Assembly (NCBI GenBank): GCA_000648925.1
Contig: JFHF01000013.1
Span: 62,001-126,000, forward strand
Direction: 5' to 3'
Source: Caballeronia jiangsuensis
GTDB lineage: Bacteria > Pseudomonadota > Gammaproteobacteria > Burkholderiales > Burkholderiaceae
DNA: 64,000 bases
This document shows, piece after piece, positions 19,641-27,360 of the stretch (position 1 is the stretch's first letter; every line of letters starts with the position of its first letter). Made by a program: the position numbers and the translations under genes. Below the pieces are notes generated by a model. The model worked only from the letters and a program-made list of their open reading frames with translations, had not been told where the DNA came from and ran no database searches.

Positions 19641-19806
19641 AGGTTTTATTCTTCCCACAGACGAGGAGGACGCGGAAATCAACCGGGGTATCGCGTTGGA
19701 TCCGGACACCTTCGAACTCACCGAGGAAGACTTCAAGCGGATGAAACCCTACGCTGAATTTATGCGTGAGCATCATCCGGATCTGGTCGAGCGATCGAAA
19801 GCATGA
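19624..19806 (+). CDS. brnA: BrnA-like antitoxin
   Basis: A 60-residue acidic antitoxin partner overlapping brnT. Seen: the BrnA signature TDEEDAEINRGIALDPDTFELTEEDFKRMKP, which in other genomes is followed by a ribbon-helix-helix DNA-binding domain. Here the protein ends about 20 residues after this block (YAEFMREHHPDLVERSKA), so the usual C-terminal RHH region seems short or absent; this may limit autoregulation. Starts at 19624 and 19633 are both possible. Together with brnT it forms a compact type II toxin-antitoxin operon. Confidence 0.85.
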   Translation: MERMYKGFILPTDEEDAEINRGIALDPDTFELTEEDFKRMKPYAEFMREHHPDLVERSKA

Positions 19807-19810
19807 GTTG

Positions 19811-20143
19811 TCAACTCGCGCCGCGCGTACTCACCCGATGCGCAAACACGCGCGGCGCGATCCCTTCGACACGCGCTTCCGGCAGCACGCGTTTCAGCGT
19901 GCGCAACGTAAAGGCGAGATCTTCGCTAGCGGTATCGAACTCCAGTCGCAACTCACAGCCTTCGCGTTGCGCCTGACTCACGTAGATGCCAAGCGGCGAA
20001 TGAAACAGCGCGCGTATCCGTTCCCGCGACGCCTCGCTATCCGCGAAATGCGCCAGCGCCAGAATGCGCACACGGTGACACGCGGCGAACCCTTCATCGT
20101 GTAATGTTTTGCGGCTGGCAACCCACGCAAGCGACATATCCAT
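19811..20143 (-). CDS. Hypothetical protein
   Basis: A 110-residue soluble protein with no signal peptide. It reads VRILALAHFADSEASRERIRALFHSPLGIYVSQAQREGCELRLEFDTASEDLAFTLRTLKRVL, an alternating strand/helix pattern that might be a small alpha-beta domain. I do not recognise the family. GGAG is eight bases before the ATG, which supports expression. It is convergent with brnA (4 bp between stops) and lies downstream of the carbamoyltransferase gene on the same strand, with 94 bp between them. Confidence 0.7.
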   Translation of the reverse strand: MDMSLAWVASRKTLHDEGFAACHRVRILALAHFADSEASRERIRALFHSPLGIYVSQAQREGCELRLEFDTASEDLAFTLRTLKRVLPEARVEGIAPRVFAHRVSTRGAS

Positions 20144-20237
20144 GACCGTTGCTCCATCACGTTTTCCTTGTGTAGAAGCATAGGCCGGCTTTCGTCAACG
20201 TCACGCTAAGACATGGGCGCGACGCGTAAAAAACGTA

Positions 20238-21521
20238 TCAATCGAAGCCCTGGAACACGGCATCGTCCGGGCCGATGGAAGCAGGCGATTTCCACGCCGC
20301 ATCGCGCATCGAATGGCGCACCTGATGCTCGACGCCCAGCAGCACCGCGAAGATCGCCATGCGTACCGCAATGCCGTTGTCGGTCTGACGGAAAATCGCG
20401 AGGCGAGAATCGTGATTCAGATCCGTGGCGAGATCGTTCGCACCGGGACGGCTGTCGCGCGGCAGCGGATGCATGATGAGCGTATCGCGTCCACATACAT
20501 CGTCGACGAGCGCCTGATTGATCTGGAAATCCGGCGTATAGCCTTCGATGGACTCGTCGGCGAAACGCTCTTTCTGAATGCGCGTCGCATATACGACGTC
20601 CGCGCCCGCGAGCCCCGCGCGCAGGTCGCTCGTTTGCTCGATCACATGTTCGCCACGCGCGAGCCGCTCGACGATATGCGCCGGCATCTCCAGCGAGCGC
20701 GGCGACACGAGCGTGAACTTCAGCCCTTTGTAAAGCGAGAGCAGCTTGGCGAGCGAATGCACGGTGCGCCCGTACTTCAGGTCGCCGACCATCGCGATAT
20801 GCGCGCCATCGACTATCTTCCCGAGTCGCGAAAACTCGCGCTGGATCGTATAGAGATCGAGCAGCGCCTGGCTCGGATGTTCGCCCGGACCGTCGCCGGC
20901 ATTGATGACAGGAATGTTCGTCGCGCGTGCGAATTCCGCGACCGAGCCTTGCTCGGGATGCCGCACGACGATCGCATCCGCGTAGCCGCTGATGACGCGG
21001 CTCGTGTCGTAGATCGACTCGCCCTTCGCCATCGACGAGAACGTGAAGCCGGTCGTGTCGCACACCGAGCCGCCGAGGCGCGCGAACGCCGCGCCGAAAC
21101 TCACGCGGGTGCGCGTGCTCGCTTCGAAGAACAGATTGGCGAGCACAGCGCCTTCGAGCACGCGCGTGATCTTCTTGCGGCGCGCGATGGGCTGCATCAT
21201 GTCGGCCGTGCGAAACAGCGCTTCGGCGGATTCGCGCGAGAACTGGTCGATCGATAGCAGTTGCGGACGTCCTTCGAATTCGATGGCCTGATATGCGCTT
21301 TGCGTATACGCGCCTGCGTCCGGCATACCGCCCAGAATCTCGCCCACGTAGCGTGCGGCGATTTCCGGCATCGCGCGCGATTCCGGCGATTCGTCCGGCA
21401 GCAGCCAGGTATCGAGCGCACGCCGCGTAACGCCGATGCGCGCGGCGAACGCGTCGCGAGTCATGTTCAGGCGCCGCATGGCGTCGCGAAGGATCGTCTG
21501 CTGTTGAAGTTCCTGAGTCAT
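20238..21521 (-). CDS. Aspartate carbamoyltransferase with N-terminal HTH-like extension
   Basis: A 427-residue protein, about 115 residues longer than the usual ATCase catalytic chain. Residues ~10-60 (LRDAMRRLNMTRDAFAARIGVTRRALDTWLLPDES) read as a Xre-like helix-turn-helix. From ~80 it is an ATCase: STRTR at 135-139 for carbamoyl phosphate, VGDLKYGRTVHSL in the middle and HPLPR near 355 for aspartate-site residues. The reaction would be carbamoyl phosphate plus aspartate to carbamoyl-aspartate, first committed pyrimidine step. Start at the ATG 21521 has AGGAG eight bases upstream; the GTG at 21527 is too close to it. A 21-bp palindrome lies just upstream. Gene symbol left empty because a standard pyrB probably exists elsewhere. 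Confidence 0.9.
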   Translation of the reverse strand: MTQELQQQTILRDAMRRLNMTRDAFAARIGVTRRALDTWLLPDESPESRAMPEIAARYVGEILGGMPDAGAYTQSAYQAIEFEGRPQLLSIDQFSRESAEALFRTADMMQPIARRKKITRVLEGAVLANLFFEASTRTRVSFGAAFARLGGSVCDTTGFTFSSMAKGESIYDTSRVISGYADAIVVRHPEQGSVAEFARATNIPVINAGDGPGEHPSQALLDLYTIQREFSRLGKIVDGAHIAMVGDLKYGRTVHSLAKLLSLYKGLKFTLVSPRSLEMPAHIVERLARGEHVIEQTSDLRAGLAGADVVYATRIQKERFADESIEGYTPDFQINQALVDDVCGRDTLIMHPLPRDSRPGANDLATDLNHDSRLAIFRQTDNGIAVRMAIFAVLLGVEHQVRHSMRDAAWKSPASIGPDDAVFQGFD

Positions 21522-21536
21522 CGTCACCGCTCCTGA

Positions 21537-21557
21537 AATATACGCGGTGCGTATATT
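21537..21557. promoter_or_regulatory. Palindrome between yjbQ-like gene and ATCase gene
   Basis: AATATACGC-GGT-GCGTATATT, a perfect 9-bp inverted repeat with a 3-bp spacer, in the 39-bp gap before the carbamoyltransferase start. Its A/T-rich character stands out from the GC-rich surroundings. It looks like a dimeric repressor site; the HTH of the downstream protein is a candidate binder. Confidence 0.65.
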
Positions 21558-21560
21558 AGG

Positions 21561-21980
21561 TCACTCGCCGATCAGATGCAAGACGAGTTCGCGCTGATGC
21601 TGCGCGGTTCGATGCTCGAATACGTAAATGCCCTGCCACGTGCCGAGCACCATGCGGCCCGCTTCGACGGGAATCGAAAGCTGCACGGTGGTGAGCGCGG
21701 TGCGCAGGTGCGCGGGCATGTCGTCGGGGCCTTCGGTGTCGTGGACGTAGCGGCCGGGCGCTTCCGGCGCCACCGCCTCGAAATAACGTTCGAGGTCCGC
21801 GCGCACGTCCGGATCGGCGTTCTCCTGGATCAGCAGCGATGCCGACGTATGCCGGCAAAACAGCGTCAGCAGACCGGTGCGAATGTCCTGAAGATCGATC
21901 CAGCGATCGATGTCGCGGGTGACTTCGTGCAGGCCGCGCGAGCCTGTCGCGACCGTCAGATGATGGAGTGCCTGTTTCAT
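21561..21980 (-). CDS. YjbQ family protein (UPF0047)
   Basis: A 139-residue protein of the YjbQ family, reported to have weak thiamine-phosphate synthase activity. Seen: EVTRDIDRWI near the start, the conserved LFCRHTSASLLIQENADPDVRADLERYF and LGTWQGIYVFEHR. The conserved histidines and the QEN motif suggest a metal or phosphate site. It lies directly upstream of the carbamoyltransferase gene on the same strand with a 39-bp gap, which contains a palindrome. True function is unsettled. Confidence 0.93.
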   Translation of the reverse strand: MKQALHHLTVATGSRGLHEVTRDIDRWIDLQDIRTGLLTLFCRHTSASLLIQENADPDVRADLERYFEAVAPEAPGRYVHDTEGPDDMPAHLRTALTTVQLSIPVEAGRMVLGTWQGIYVFEHRTAQHQRELVLHLIGE

Positions 21981-22105
21981 GTCGGCCTCGGTGCGAGGAA
22001 TGGGCGGTGCGCCACATCTGGAGTTTACCGGCTTCCCGCGCGCCGGTTCGTTCCGATGCGATGAACTATGCTGTCTGGACGATGGTTCGATTGAAGGCGC
22101 GCACG

Positions 22106-22591
22106 ATGGTCAGACGGCTTTCAAAAAGCAAGACGCTGGCGTTCATCGCCGTGCTGGCGGCGTCGTCGCTCGTGCTCGGCGCCGACGACGAACGCGAAAA
22201 TCGCGGCAACGATCCTTTCCTGCACGTATCGAGCGCCATTGCCGATTGCGCCGCGCCGCGCGGCCCGTCCGAAACCGCGCAGGAATGGCTCGACGAAGCG
22301 CATTACCGCATCGAACGCGGCAATAGCTGCTGGATTGCGGGCCGCTGCCGTCTGTCGAACAGCTATCTCTACGACAAGGAGATCGCCGAAAGCGTGACGC
22401 GTCGCCTGAATTCGCTGAACGCGTCGCTGCAATGGCGCGAAAAAACGAGCCTGTGGCTCACGCTGCAACGCCGCTTCATCTATCTCGACGGCTGCGTGTC
22501 GCGCGATTTCGACAAGGCGCGCTTCGTGTCGGCACTCGGCGAGACCGCCGATGTCGAAAAGGTCATCGACCGCACGACGCAGCGGCCGTGA
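22106..22591 (+). CDS. Exported BON-like domain protein
   Basis: A ~161-residue protein with a hydrophobic N-terminal signal (TLAFIAVLAASSLVLGA). The C-terminal ~70 residues (YDKEIAESVTRRLNSL...RFIYLDGCVSRDFDKARFVSALGETADVEKVIDR) follow the BON domain pattern of a helix, a strand with LDGxV and a final VxxV, as in OsmY-type periplasmic proteins. Four cysteines before and inside the domain could form disulfides. Start chosen at 22106 (GAAGG upstream and signal peptide directly after); earlier ATGs at 22061 and 22082 are possible. Family call is moderate. Confidence 0.72.
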   Translation: MVRRLSKSKTLAFIAVLAASSLVLGADDERENRGNDPFLHVSSAIADCAAPRGPSETAQEWLDEAHYRIERGNSCWIAGRCRLSNSYLYDKEIAESVTRRLNSLNASLQWREKTSLWLTLQRRFIYLDGCVSRDFDKARFVSALGETADVEKVIDRTTQRP

Positions 22592-22667
22592 TTTCGCAAT
22601 TGACCTAAGCTAAAAGAGAGACCAAACACGAGGAACCGTCGCGCACGCGCGCGTCCGGTTTTCGCCG

Positions 22668-24074
22668 ATGAGAACGACCCTCGCCGACTGGCTGTGGATT
22701 TGCGCACGCTGCGCGCTATTGCTGATGGGGTTTGCACTCACGCCGATGAGCGCATCCGCCGCCGCAACGGCGCCCGTCGTCGTGATCCCGCTGAGGGGCG
22801 CGATCGGCCCGGCGAGCGCGGATTTCGTCGTGCGCTCGCTTGCCCGTGCAGCGGATGAGCGCGCGCAACTCGCCGTGCTGGAACTCGACACGCCCGGCGG
22901 ACTCGATCTCTCGATGCGCTCGATCATCCAGGCGATACTCGCATCGCCGGTGCCGGTGGCCGCGTTCATCGCGCCGAGCGGTGCGCGTGCGGCGAGCGCG
23001 GGAACGTATATCACCTACGCAAGCCACATCGCGGCGATGGCGCCGGGCACGAACCTCGGCGCGGCATCGCCGGTGCAGCTCGGCATGGGCGGAGCGGAGC
23101 GCGAGCCGGCGGCAACGGGCAAGGCCGCATCGGGCGCGCGCACCGAAGCCGCGGAGCAATCGACCGAAACCCGCAAGCAGATGCAGGACGCCGCCGCCTA
23201 CATACGCGGCCTCGCGCAACTGCGCGGACGCAACGCGCAGTGGGCGGAGCGCGCGGTGCGCGAGGCGGTGGCGCTGTCGGCGACGGAAGCGCTGGAGCAG
23301 AACGTGATCGACCTCACTGCCAGCGATGTTCCCGACCTGCTCGCGAAACTCGACGGCCATCATGTCAAAACCGCGAGCGGCGATCGCGTTCTCGCGACGA
23401 AGCACGCGCCGCTCGTCGTGCTCCAGCCCGACTGGCGCAGCCGTTTTCTCGCGACGATCACGGACCCGAGCGTCGCGCTGATCCTGATGATGATCGGCAT
23501 GTACGGGCTCTTCTTCGAGTTCGCGAATCCCGGCATGGTGCTGCCGGGCGTCGCGGGCGCGATCTGCCTGCTCGTCGGATTGTTTGCTTTGCAACTATTG
23601 CCGATCAGTTTCGTCGGACTGGGATTGATCGTGCTCGGCATGGGCTTTCTGGTCGCGGAAATGTTTCTGCCGACGTTCGGTTCGCTCGGCATCGGCGGGA
23701 TCATCGCGTTCGCGATCGGCGCGCTCATGCTGATCGATACCGACGTGCCGGGCTTCGGCATTCCGATCGGCGTCGTCGTCGGGATCGCGCTCTTCACGGC
23801 GCTGTTCGTTTTCACGGTGTCGGGCGTCGCGTTGAAAGCGCGCAAGCGGCCCGTGGTGAGCGGCGCCGAAGCGATGCTCGGCACTATCGGCGTGATGCTG
23901 GCGCACGAGTCCGAAATCGGCTGGGCGCGCGTGCAGGGCGAACGATGGCGCGTGCAGCCGGCCGCGTCGCGGGCGTTGCCGCACGAGGGCGCGCGCGTGC
24001 GCGTGATCTCGCGTCATGGCCTGACGCTGACCGTCGAGCCGATCGACGGCGAACGCGAGGCCGGTCATTCCTGA
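22668..24074 (+). CDS. NfeD family membrane serine protease-like protein
   Basis: A 468-residue NfeD homologue. After a signal peptide (residues ~1-30) comes a ClpP-like protease domain (LAVLELDTPGGLDLSMRSI; APSGARAASAGTYITYASHIAAMAPGTNLGAASPV with the nucleophile serine in SAG), then a hydrophobic block of about four to five membrane segments (~270-380) and a C-terminal soluble OB-fold domain (GTIGVMLAHESEIGWARVQGERW). NfeD proteins act with the stomatin-like protein encoded next door, in membrane-domain organisation or proteolysis. The gap to the slipin gene is 25 bp, one operon. Length is that of the long NfeD type. Confidence 0.93.
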   Translation: MRTTLADWLWICARCALLLMGFALTPMSASAAATAPVVVIPLRGAIGPASADFVVRSLARAADERAQLAVLELDTPGGLDLSMRSIIQAILASPVPVAAFIAPSGARAASAGTYITYASHIAAMAPGTNLGAASPVQLGMGGAEREPAATGKAASGARTEAAEQSTETRKQMQDAAAYIRGLAQLRGRNAQWAERAVREAVALSATEALEQNVIDLTASDVPDLLAKLDGHHVKTASGDRVLATKHAPLVVLQPDWRSRFLATITDPSVALILMMIGMYGLFFEFANPGMVLPGVAGAICLLVGLFALQLLPISFVGLGLIVLGMGFLVAEMFLPTFGSLGIGGIIAFAIGALMLIDTDVPGFGIPIGVVVGIALFTALFVFTVSGVALKARKRPVVSGAEAMLGTIGVMLAHESEIGWARVQGERWRVQPAASRALPHEGARVRVISRHGLTLTVEPIDGEREAGHS

Positions 24075-24099
24075 ACACATCGACAACGAGGCTTGAAAA

Positions 24100-24864
24100 A
24101 TGGGGCTTACTTTCGGTTTCAGCGGCATCCTGATTGCGTTCGTCATCTTCATCGTGGCGTCGGCGGTGCGCATCTTCCGCGAGTACGAGCGCGGCGTCGT
24201 GTTCATGCTCGGGCGTTTCTGGAAGGTGAAGGGACCGGGGCTCGTGCTGATCATTCCGGTCGTGCAGCAGGTCGTGCGCATGGACTTGCGCACTGTCGTG
24301 TTCGACGTGCCGCCGCAGGATGTCATCACGCGCGACAACGTGTCGGTGAAGGTGAATGCGGTCGTGTACTTTCGTGTCGTCGATCCGGAGAAGGCTGTCA
24401 TCCAGGTCGCGCGTTTTCTCGATGCGACGAGCCAGCTCGCACAGACCACGCTGCGCGCGATCCTCGGCAAGCACGAGCTCGACGAACTGCTGTCCGAGCG
24501 CGAACGCCTCAACGCCGACATTCAGCGCGTGCTCGATTCGCAGACGGACGCGTGGGGTATCAAGGTATCGAACGTCGAGATCAAGGACGTCGATATCAAC
24601 GAGACGATGATCCGCGCGATCGCACGCCAGGCCGAGGCGGAGCGCGAGCGGCGCGCGAAGATCATTCATGCGGAAGGGGAGTTGCAGGCCTCTGAGAAGC
24701 TTTTGCAGGCGGCGCAGATGCTCGCGCAGGCGCCGCAGGCGATGCAGTTGCGTTATCTGCAAACGCTGACGACGATCGCCGGCGACAAGAACTCGACGAT
24801 CGTGTTTCCGGTGCCGGTCGATCTCGTGAGTTCGATCATGGATCGGCTGGGCAAGGGGAGTTAG
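24100..24864 (+). CDS. Slipin/stomatin-like SPFH protein
   Basis: A 254-residue SPFH-domain protein with one N-terminal membrane segment ([20 protein letters not shown]) and the core [38 protein letters not shown]. The [25 protein letters not shown] and [19 protein letters not shown] stretches are characteristic of bacterial slipins. A coiled-coil helix follows at ~170-220 and the C-terminus is short. It oligomerises at the inner membrane and is the standard partner of NfeD. Repeat copy 2 begins about 50 bp after its stop. Confidence 0.95.
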   Translation: MGLTFGFSGILIAFVIFIVASAVRIFREYERGVVFMLGRFWKVKGPGLVLIIPVVQQVVRMDLRTVVFDVPPQDVITRDNVSVKVNAVVYFRVVDPEKAVIQVARFLDATSQLAQTTLRAILGKHELDELLSERERLNADIQRVLDSQTDAWGIKVSNVEIKDVDINETMIRAIARQAEAERERRAKIIHAEGELQASEKLLQAAQMLAQAPQAMQLRYLQTLTTIAGDKNSTIVFPVPVDLVSSIMDRLGKGS

Positions 24865-24914
24865 GGGCGTTGGGGTGCTTTCGGCATGGAGAGATATCGA
24901 CCTTTGGTGACTTT

Positions 24915-25514
24915 GGATCCCGTGATCGTGTCGGTCTATTGGCGTTGCCCCTATGCGGGGCGGCAGTCACTTTCTTTGCTGCTGCAAAGAAAGTAACCAA
25001 AGAAACAGCTATCCCCAGCCTAAGCACTTCACACCGGCCGCGGCACAGGCGATTGGCCTAATGGCCCGGCAATAGCGAGTGCCCCCACAAGCAGACAAGG
25101 GCTTGGACCGCGCACGGTCTGAACCATCGCACCACACAACAAACTGGTTCAGCACCAAACAGCTCCGGCCCGCTTCGCGGCCGATGGGTCAATCGGGTGC
25201 GCGTGAGCTTCTTCCCCGACGGTTTCCCTCGCACACCCGACGGCAGCGCGTAGCGCTGTGCCGAAGCTATTTGGTGCTGAACCAGCGCGCTAAAACATTT
25301 GGTGCGGCAGACCGTGCGCGAGCCAAGCCCGGTTGGTCCTTTGGGGGCGACACTTAGGCGAGGGCCACCGCGGACTGGCAAGCATGGCCAAACTGCGTGT
25401 GACCGCGGGCGATGAGAAGCTGCTTTCTTTGGTTACTTTCTTTGCAGCAGCAAAGAAAGTGACCCCCGCCCCGGGGAGGGGCAGTGCTAATAGACCACCA
25501 CGCCCCCGGGACCC
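24915..25514. repeat. Structured repeat element, copy 2 (core inverted)
   Basis: Second copy of the 0.6 kb element. Outer left end GTGTCGGTCTATT at 24928 and right end AATAGACC to 25496; the right 13-mer is partly degenerate. The perfect 40-bp inverted repeats are at 24966-25005 and 25424-25463. Sequences outside these arms match copy 1 in the same orientation (left ATGCGGGGCGGCAG versus TGTGCGGGGCGGCAG; right CCCCGCCCCGGGGAGGGGCAG in both, here split by a few bases). The 418-bp core between the arms instead matches copy 1 only after reverse complementing. It lies between the convergent slipin and AhpD-like genes. Spanning open frames are not considered genes. Confidence 0.93.
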
Positions 25515-25551
25515 AGCGAAAACAGCACCTGACCGCCAGACAAGACGAGCC

Positions 25552-26088
25552 TTAAACAAGCGCCGGAAAATCAAGCGTAGTGTCGTTCACGCGATTCACA
25601 AGATTTGTGAAGTTGATGACGCTCATGGCGAACAGCGTATCGATGACCTGCGCTTCCGAGTAACCCGCTTCGCGCACTTCGGTCAGACGCGCCGCATCGA
25701 CGGTCCCGCTGGTCCCCGCCACATGCCGCACGAACCGCACAAGCGCGTCGCGCTTCACATTGCCGGTCGCTTCACCGGCGCGGATCTGCTGCGTTTCCTT
25801 CTGCGACAGCCCGACCATCTTGCCGACAACCGTATGCGCCGCAGCACAGTAATCACAGCCCACGAGTTCGCTGACGGCGAGCTTGATCGCTTCGACGTCG
25901 GCCTTGTCGAGGCTGCTCTTCGCGAGAATCGCATCGCCGTCGAGCGTGGCGCGTAGCGCGGCGGGGCTGTGCGTACCGATGGTCGCGTAGGCGTTCGGCA
26001 CGCGGCCGGCGGCCTTCTTGATGGCGGCGAACAGATCGGCGGCAGCGCCGGTAGCTTCGTTGACGTTGACTTGGGAAAGACGTGACAT
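25552..26088 (-). CDS. Carboxymuconolactone decarboxylase / AhpD-like protein
   Basis: A 178-residue all-helical protein of the AhpD/CMD superfamily. Seen: VPNAYATIGTHSPAALRATL near 30-49 and the redox motif VGCDYCAAAH, with Cys78 and Cys81 and the conserved His85, typical of alkylhydroperoxidase-like members that reduce peroxides via a CxxC pair. GAAGGAG precedes the ATG. It is divergent from a LysR gene (176 bp gap), a common arrangement in which the LysR protein controls the peroxidase-like gene. The physiological reductant and substrate cannot be told. Confidence 0.93.
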   Translation of the reverse strand: MSRLSQVNVNEATGAAADLFAAIKKAAGRVPNAYATIGTHSPAALRATLDGDAILAKSSLDKADVEAIKLAVSELVGCDYCAAAHTVVGKMVGLSQKETQQIRAGEATGNVKRDALVRFVRHVAGTSGTVDAARLTEVREAGYSEAQVIDTLFAMSVINFTNLVNRVNDTTLDFPALV

Positions 26089-26264
26089 GGTGTGCTCCTT
26101 CGTTCAGTGGTTGGCCATCGCGATGGCATGGGTTGAACTTTAGGCGCATGCGTCTTTCGCGTGAATGCTCGCGCTGCTCGTAAAACCGCGCGATCGTCTC
26201 ATCGTGCGAGTGCGGCGGCTTCATGCCATGATCGAGGCTCTCTGTACGCGTCACGATCACGCAC

Positions 26265-27203
26265 ATGGACTATCTGACGAGCCTGAAGGTGTTTTGCACG
26301 GTGGTCGAAGCGAAGAGCTTCGCCCGTGCGGCCGACATACTCGGCTTGTCGCCGCCCGTCGTGTCGCGCGCGATCGCGGGTCTCGAAGAACGGCTCGGCA
26401 GCCGGCTTTTCAATCGCACGACGCGGCAGATTTCGCTGACCGAGACCGCAGAACGCTTCTTCTCCGACTGCTCGCGCCTGCTCGACGAACTTCAGGCGAT
26501 GGAAGAGCGCGCCTCGAACCGCGCGAGCGAAGCGACGGGCCTCTTGCGGCTCGTCGCGCACACGACGGTGATGATGAGCCGCTACGCGCCCGTCGTCGCG
26601 AGTTTCCGGCGCGCGCATCCGCATGTGCGCCTCGACGTGACGCTGACCGAGCGGCCCATCGATCTCGTCGGCGAAGGTTACGATCTCGCGATCGTGCTGC
26701 CCTTCATGCTCTCCACCGATACCGCCGTCACGCGCCTGCTCGAAACCATTCCGCTCGTGCTCGTCGCGAGCCCCGCGTATCTCGCGCAGCGCCCCGCGCC
26801 GCGCCATCCGTCCGAACTCGTCGATCACGTGTTCGTGCCGATGTCGCCATCGATCCGCAAGCCCGCGCTCACGTTTCGCATCGGCGGCGAGGAATTGCGC
26901 GTGCCGCTCGATCACGATATTTCATCGAACAGCGCGGTGTTCAATCGCGAGATGGTGTTGCAGGGCTTCGGCATCGGCGTATTGCCGACGGCGCTCGTCG
27001 CGCAGGAAGTGGCGGCGGGGCGGCTCGTTACGCTGCTCGACGCGTATGAGCGCGTCGATGCCCACATCGAAATCCGGATCGCCTACAGCACGCGCGCGCT
27101 CCTGCCGGCCAAGGTGCGCACGTTCGTCGAACATGCCGTGCGCTTTTGCGCCGACGAAAGCATGCTGTCCGGGCACTCGAAAATCGGCCTCCAGGCCTTG
27201 TGA
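26265..27203 (+). CDS. LysR family transcriptional regulator
   Basis: A 312-residue LTTR. Residues 1-60 hold the HTH (SFARAADILGLSPPVVSRAIAGLEERLGSRLFNRTTRQISLTE), followed by a substrate-binding domain (TGLLRLVAHTTVMMSRYAPVVASFRRAHPHVRLDV; ILPFMLSTDTAVTRLLE). It resembles the CrgA-like group common in Burkholderiaceae. Divergent from the AhpD-like gene and 157 bp upstream of an efflux operon, so either or both could be targets. The palindromes found near the efflux promoter are not classic T-N11-A LysR boxes. Confidence 0.93.
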   Translation: MDYLTSLKVFCTVVEAKSFARAADILGLSPPVVSRAIAGLEERLGSRLFNRTTRQISLTETAERFFSDCSRLLDELQAMEERASNRASEATGLLRLVAHTTVMMSRYAPVVASFRRAHPHVRLDVTLTERPIDLVGEGYDLAIVLPFMLSTDTAVTRLLETIPLVLVASPAYLAQRPAPRHPSELVDHVFVPMSPSIRKPALTFRIGGEELRVPLDHDISSNSAVFNREMVLQGFGIGVLPTALVAQEVAAGRLVTLLDAYERVDAHIEIRIAYSTRALLPAKVRTFVEHAVRFCADESMLSGHSKIGLQAL

Positions 27204-27261
27204 CGCAAGGCTTTCCGCGATTCTTTCCGTCAGCGTTATTCACTCGTGCGCGCCGTGACGG

Positions 27262-27349
27262 TTGACTTGGTGCATATGCACATCTAGTCTTCCGGGCTAT
27301 GACGGGCAACGGATTCGCCCTTTCTTCAATTCAAATTGTGCATATGCAC
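27262..27349 (+). promoter_or_regulatory. Efflux operon promoter with twin GTGCATATGCAC operators
   Basis: A sigma-70-like promoter TTGACT (27262-27267), 17 bp, TAGTCT (27285-27290). The perfect palindrome GTGCATATGCAC lies in its spacer at 27270-27281, and an identical copy lies at 27338-27349, 11 bp before the emrA-like start. The layout is that of a repressor site pair, as used by MarR- or TetR-type efflux regulators. Confidence 0.75.
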
Positions 27350-27360
27350 TATAACGACAA

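Noticed and set aside
24836..25574. Short open frames in repeat copy 2 with the same peptide
   Set aside because: Same reasoning as for copy 1; the sequence constraint is at the DNA level and the frames are not conserved between copies except at the arms.
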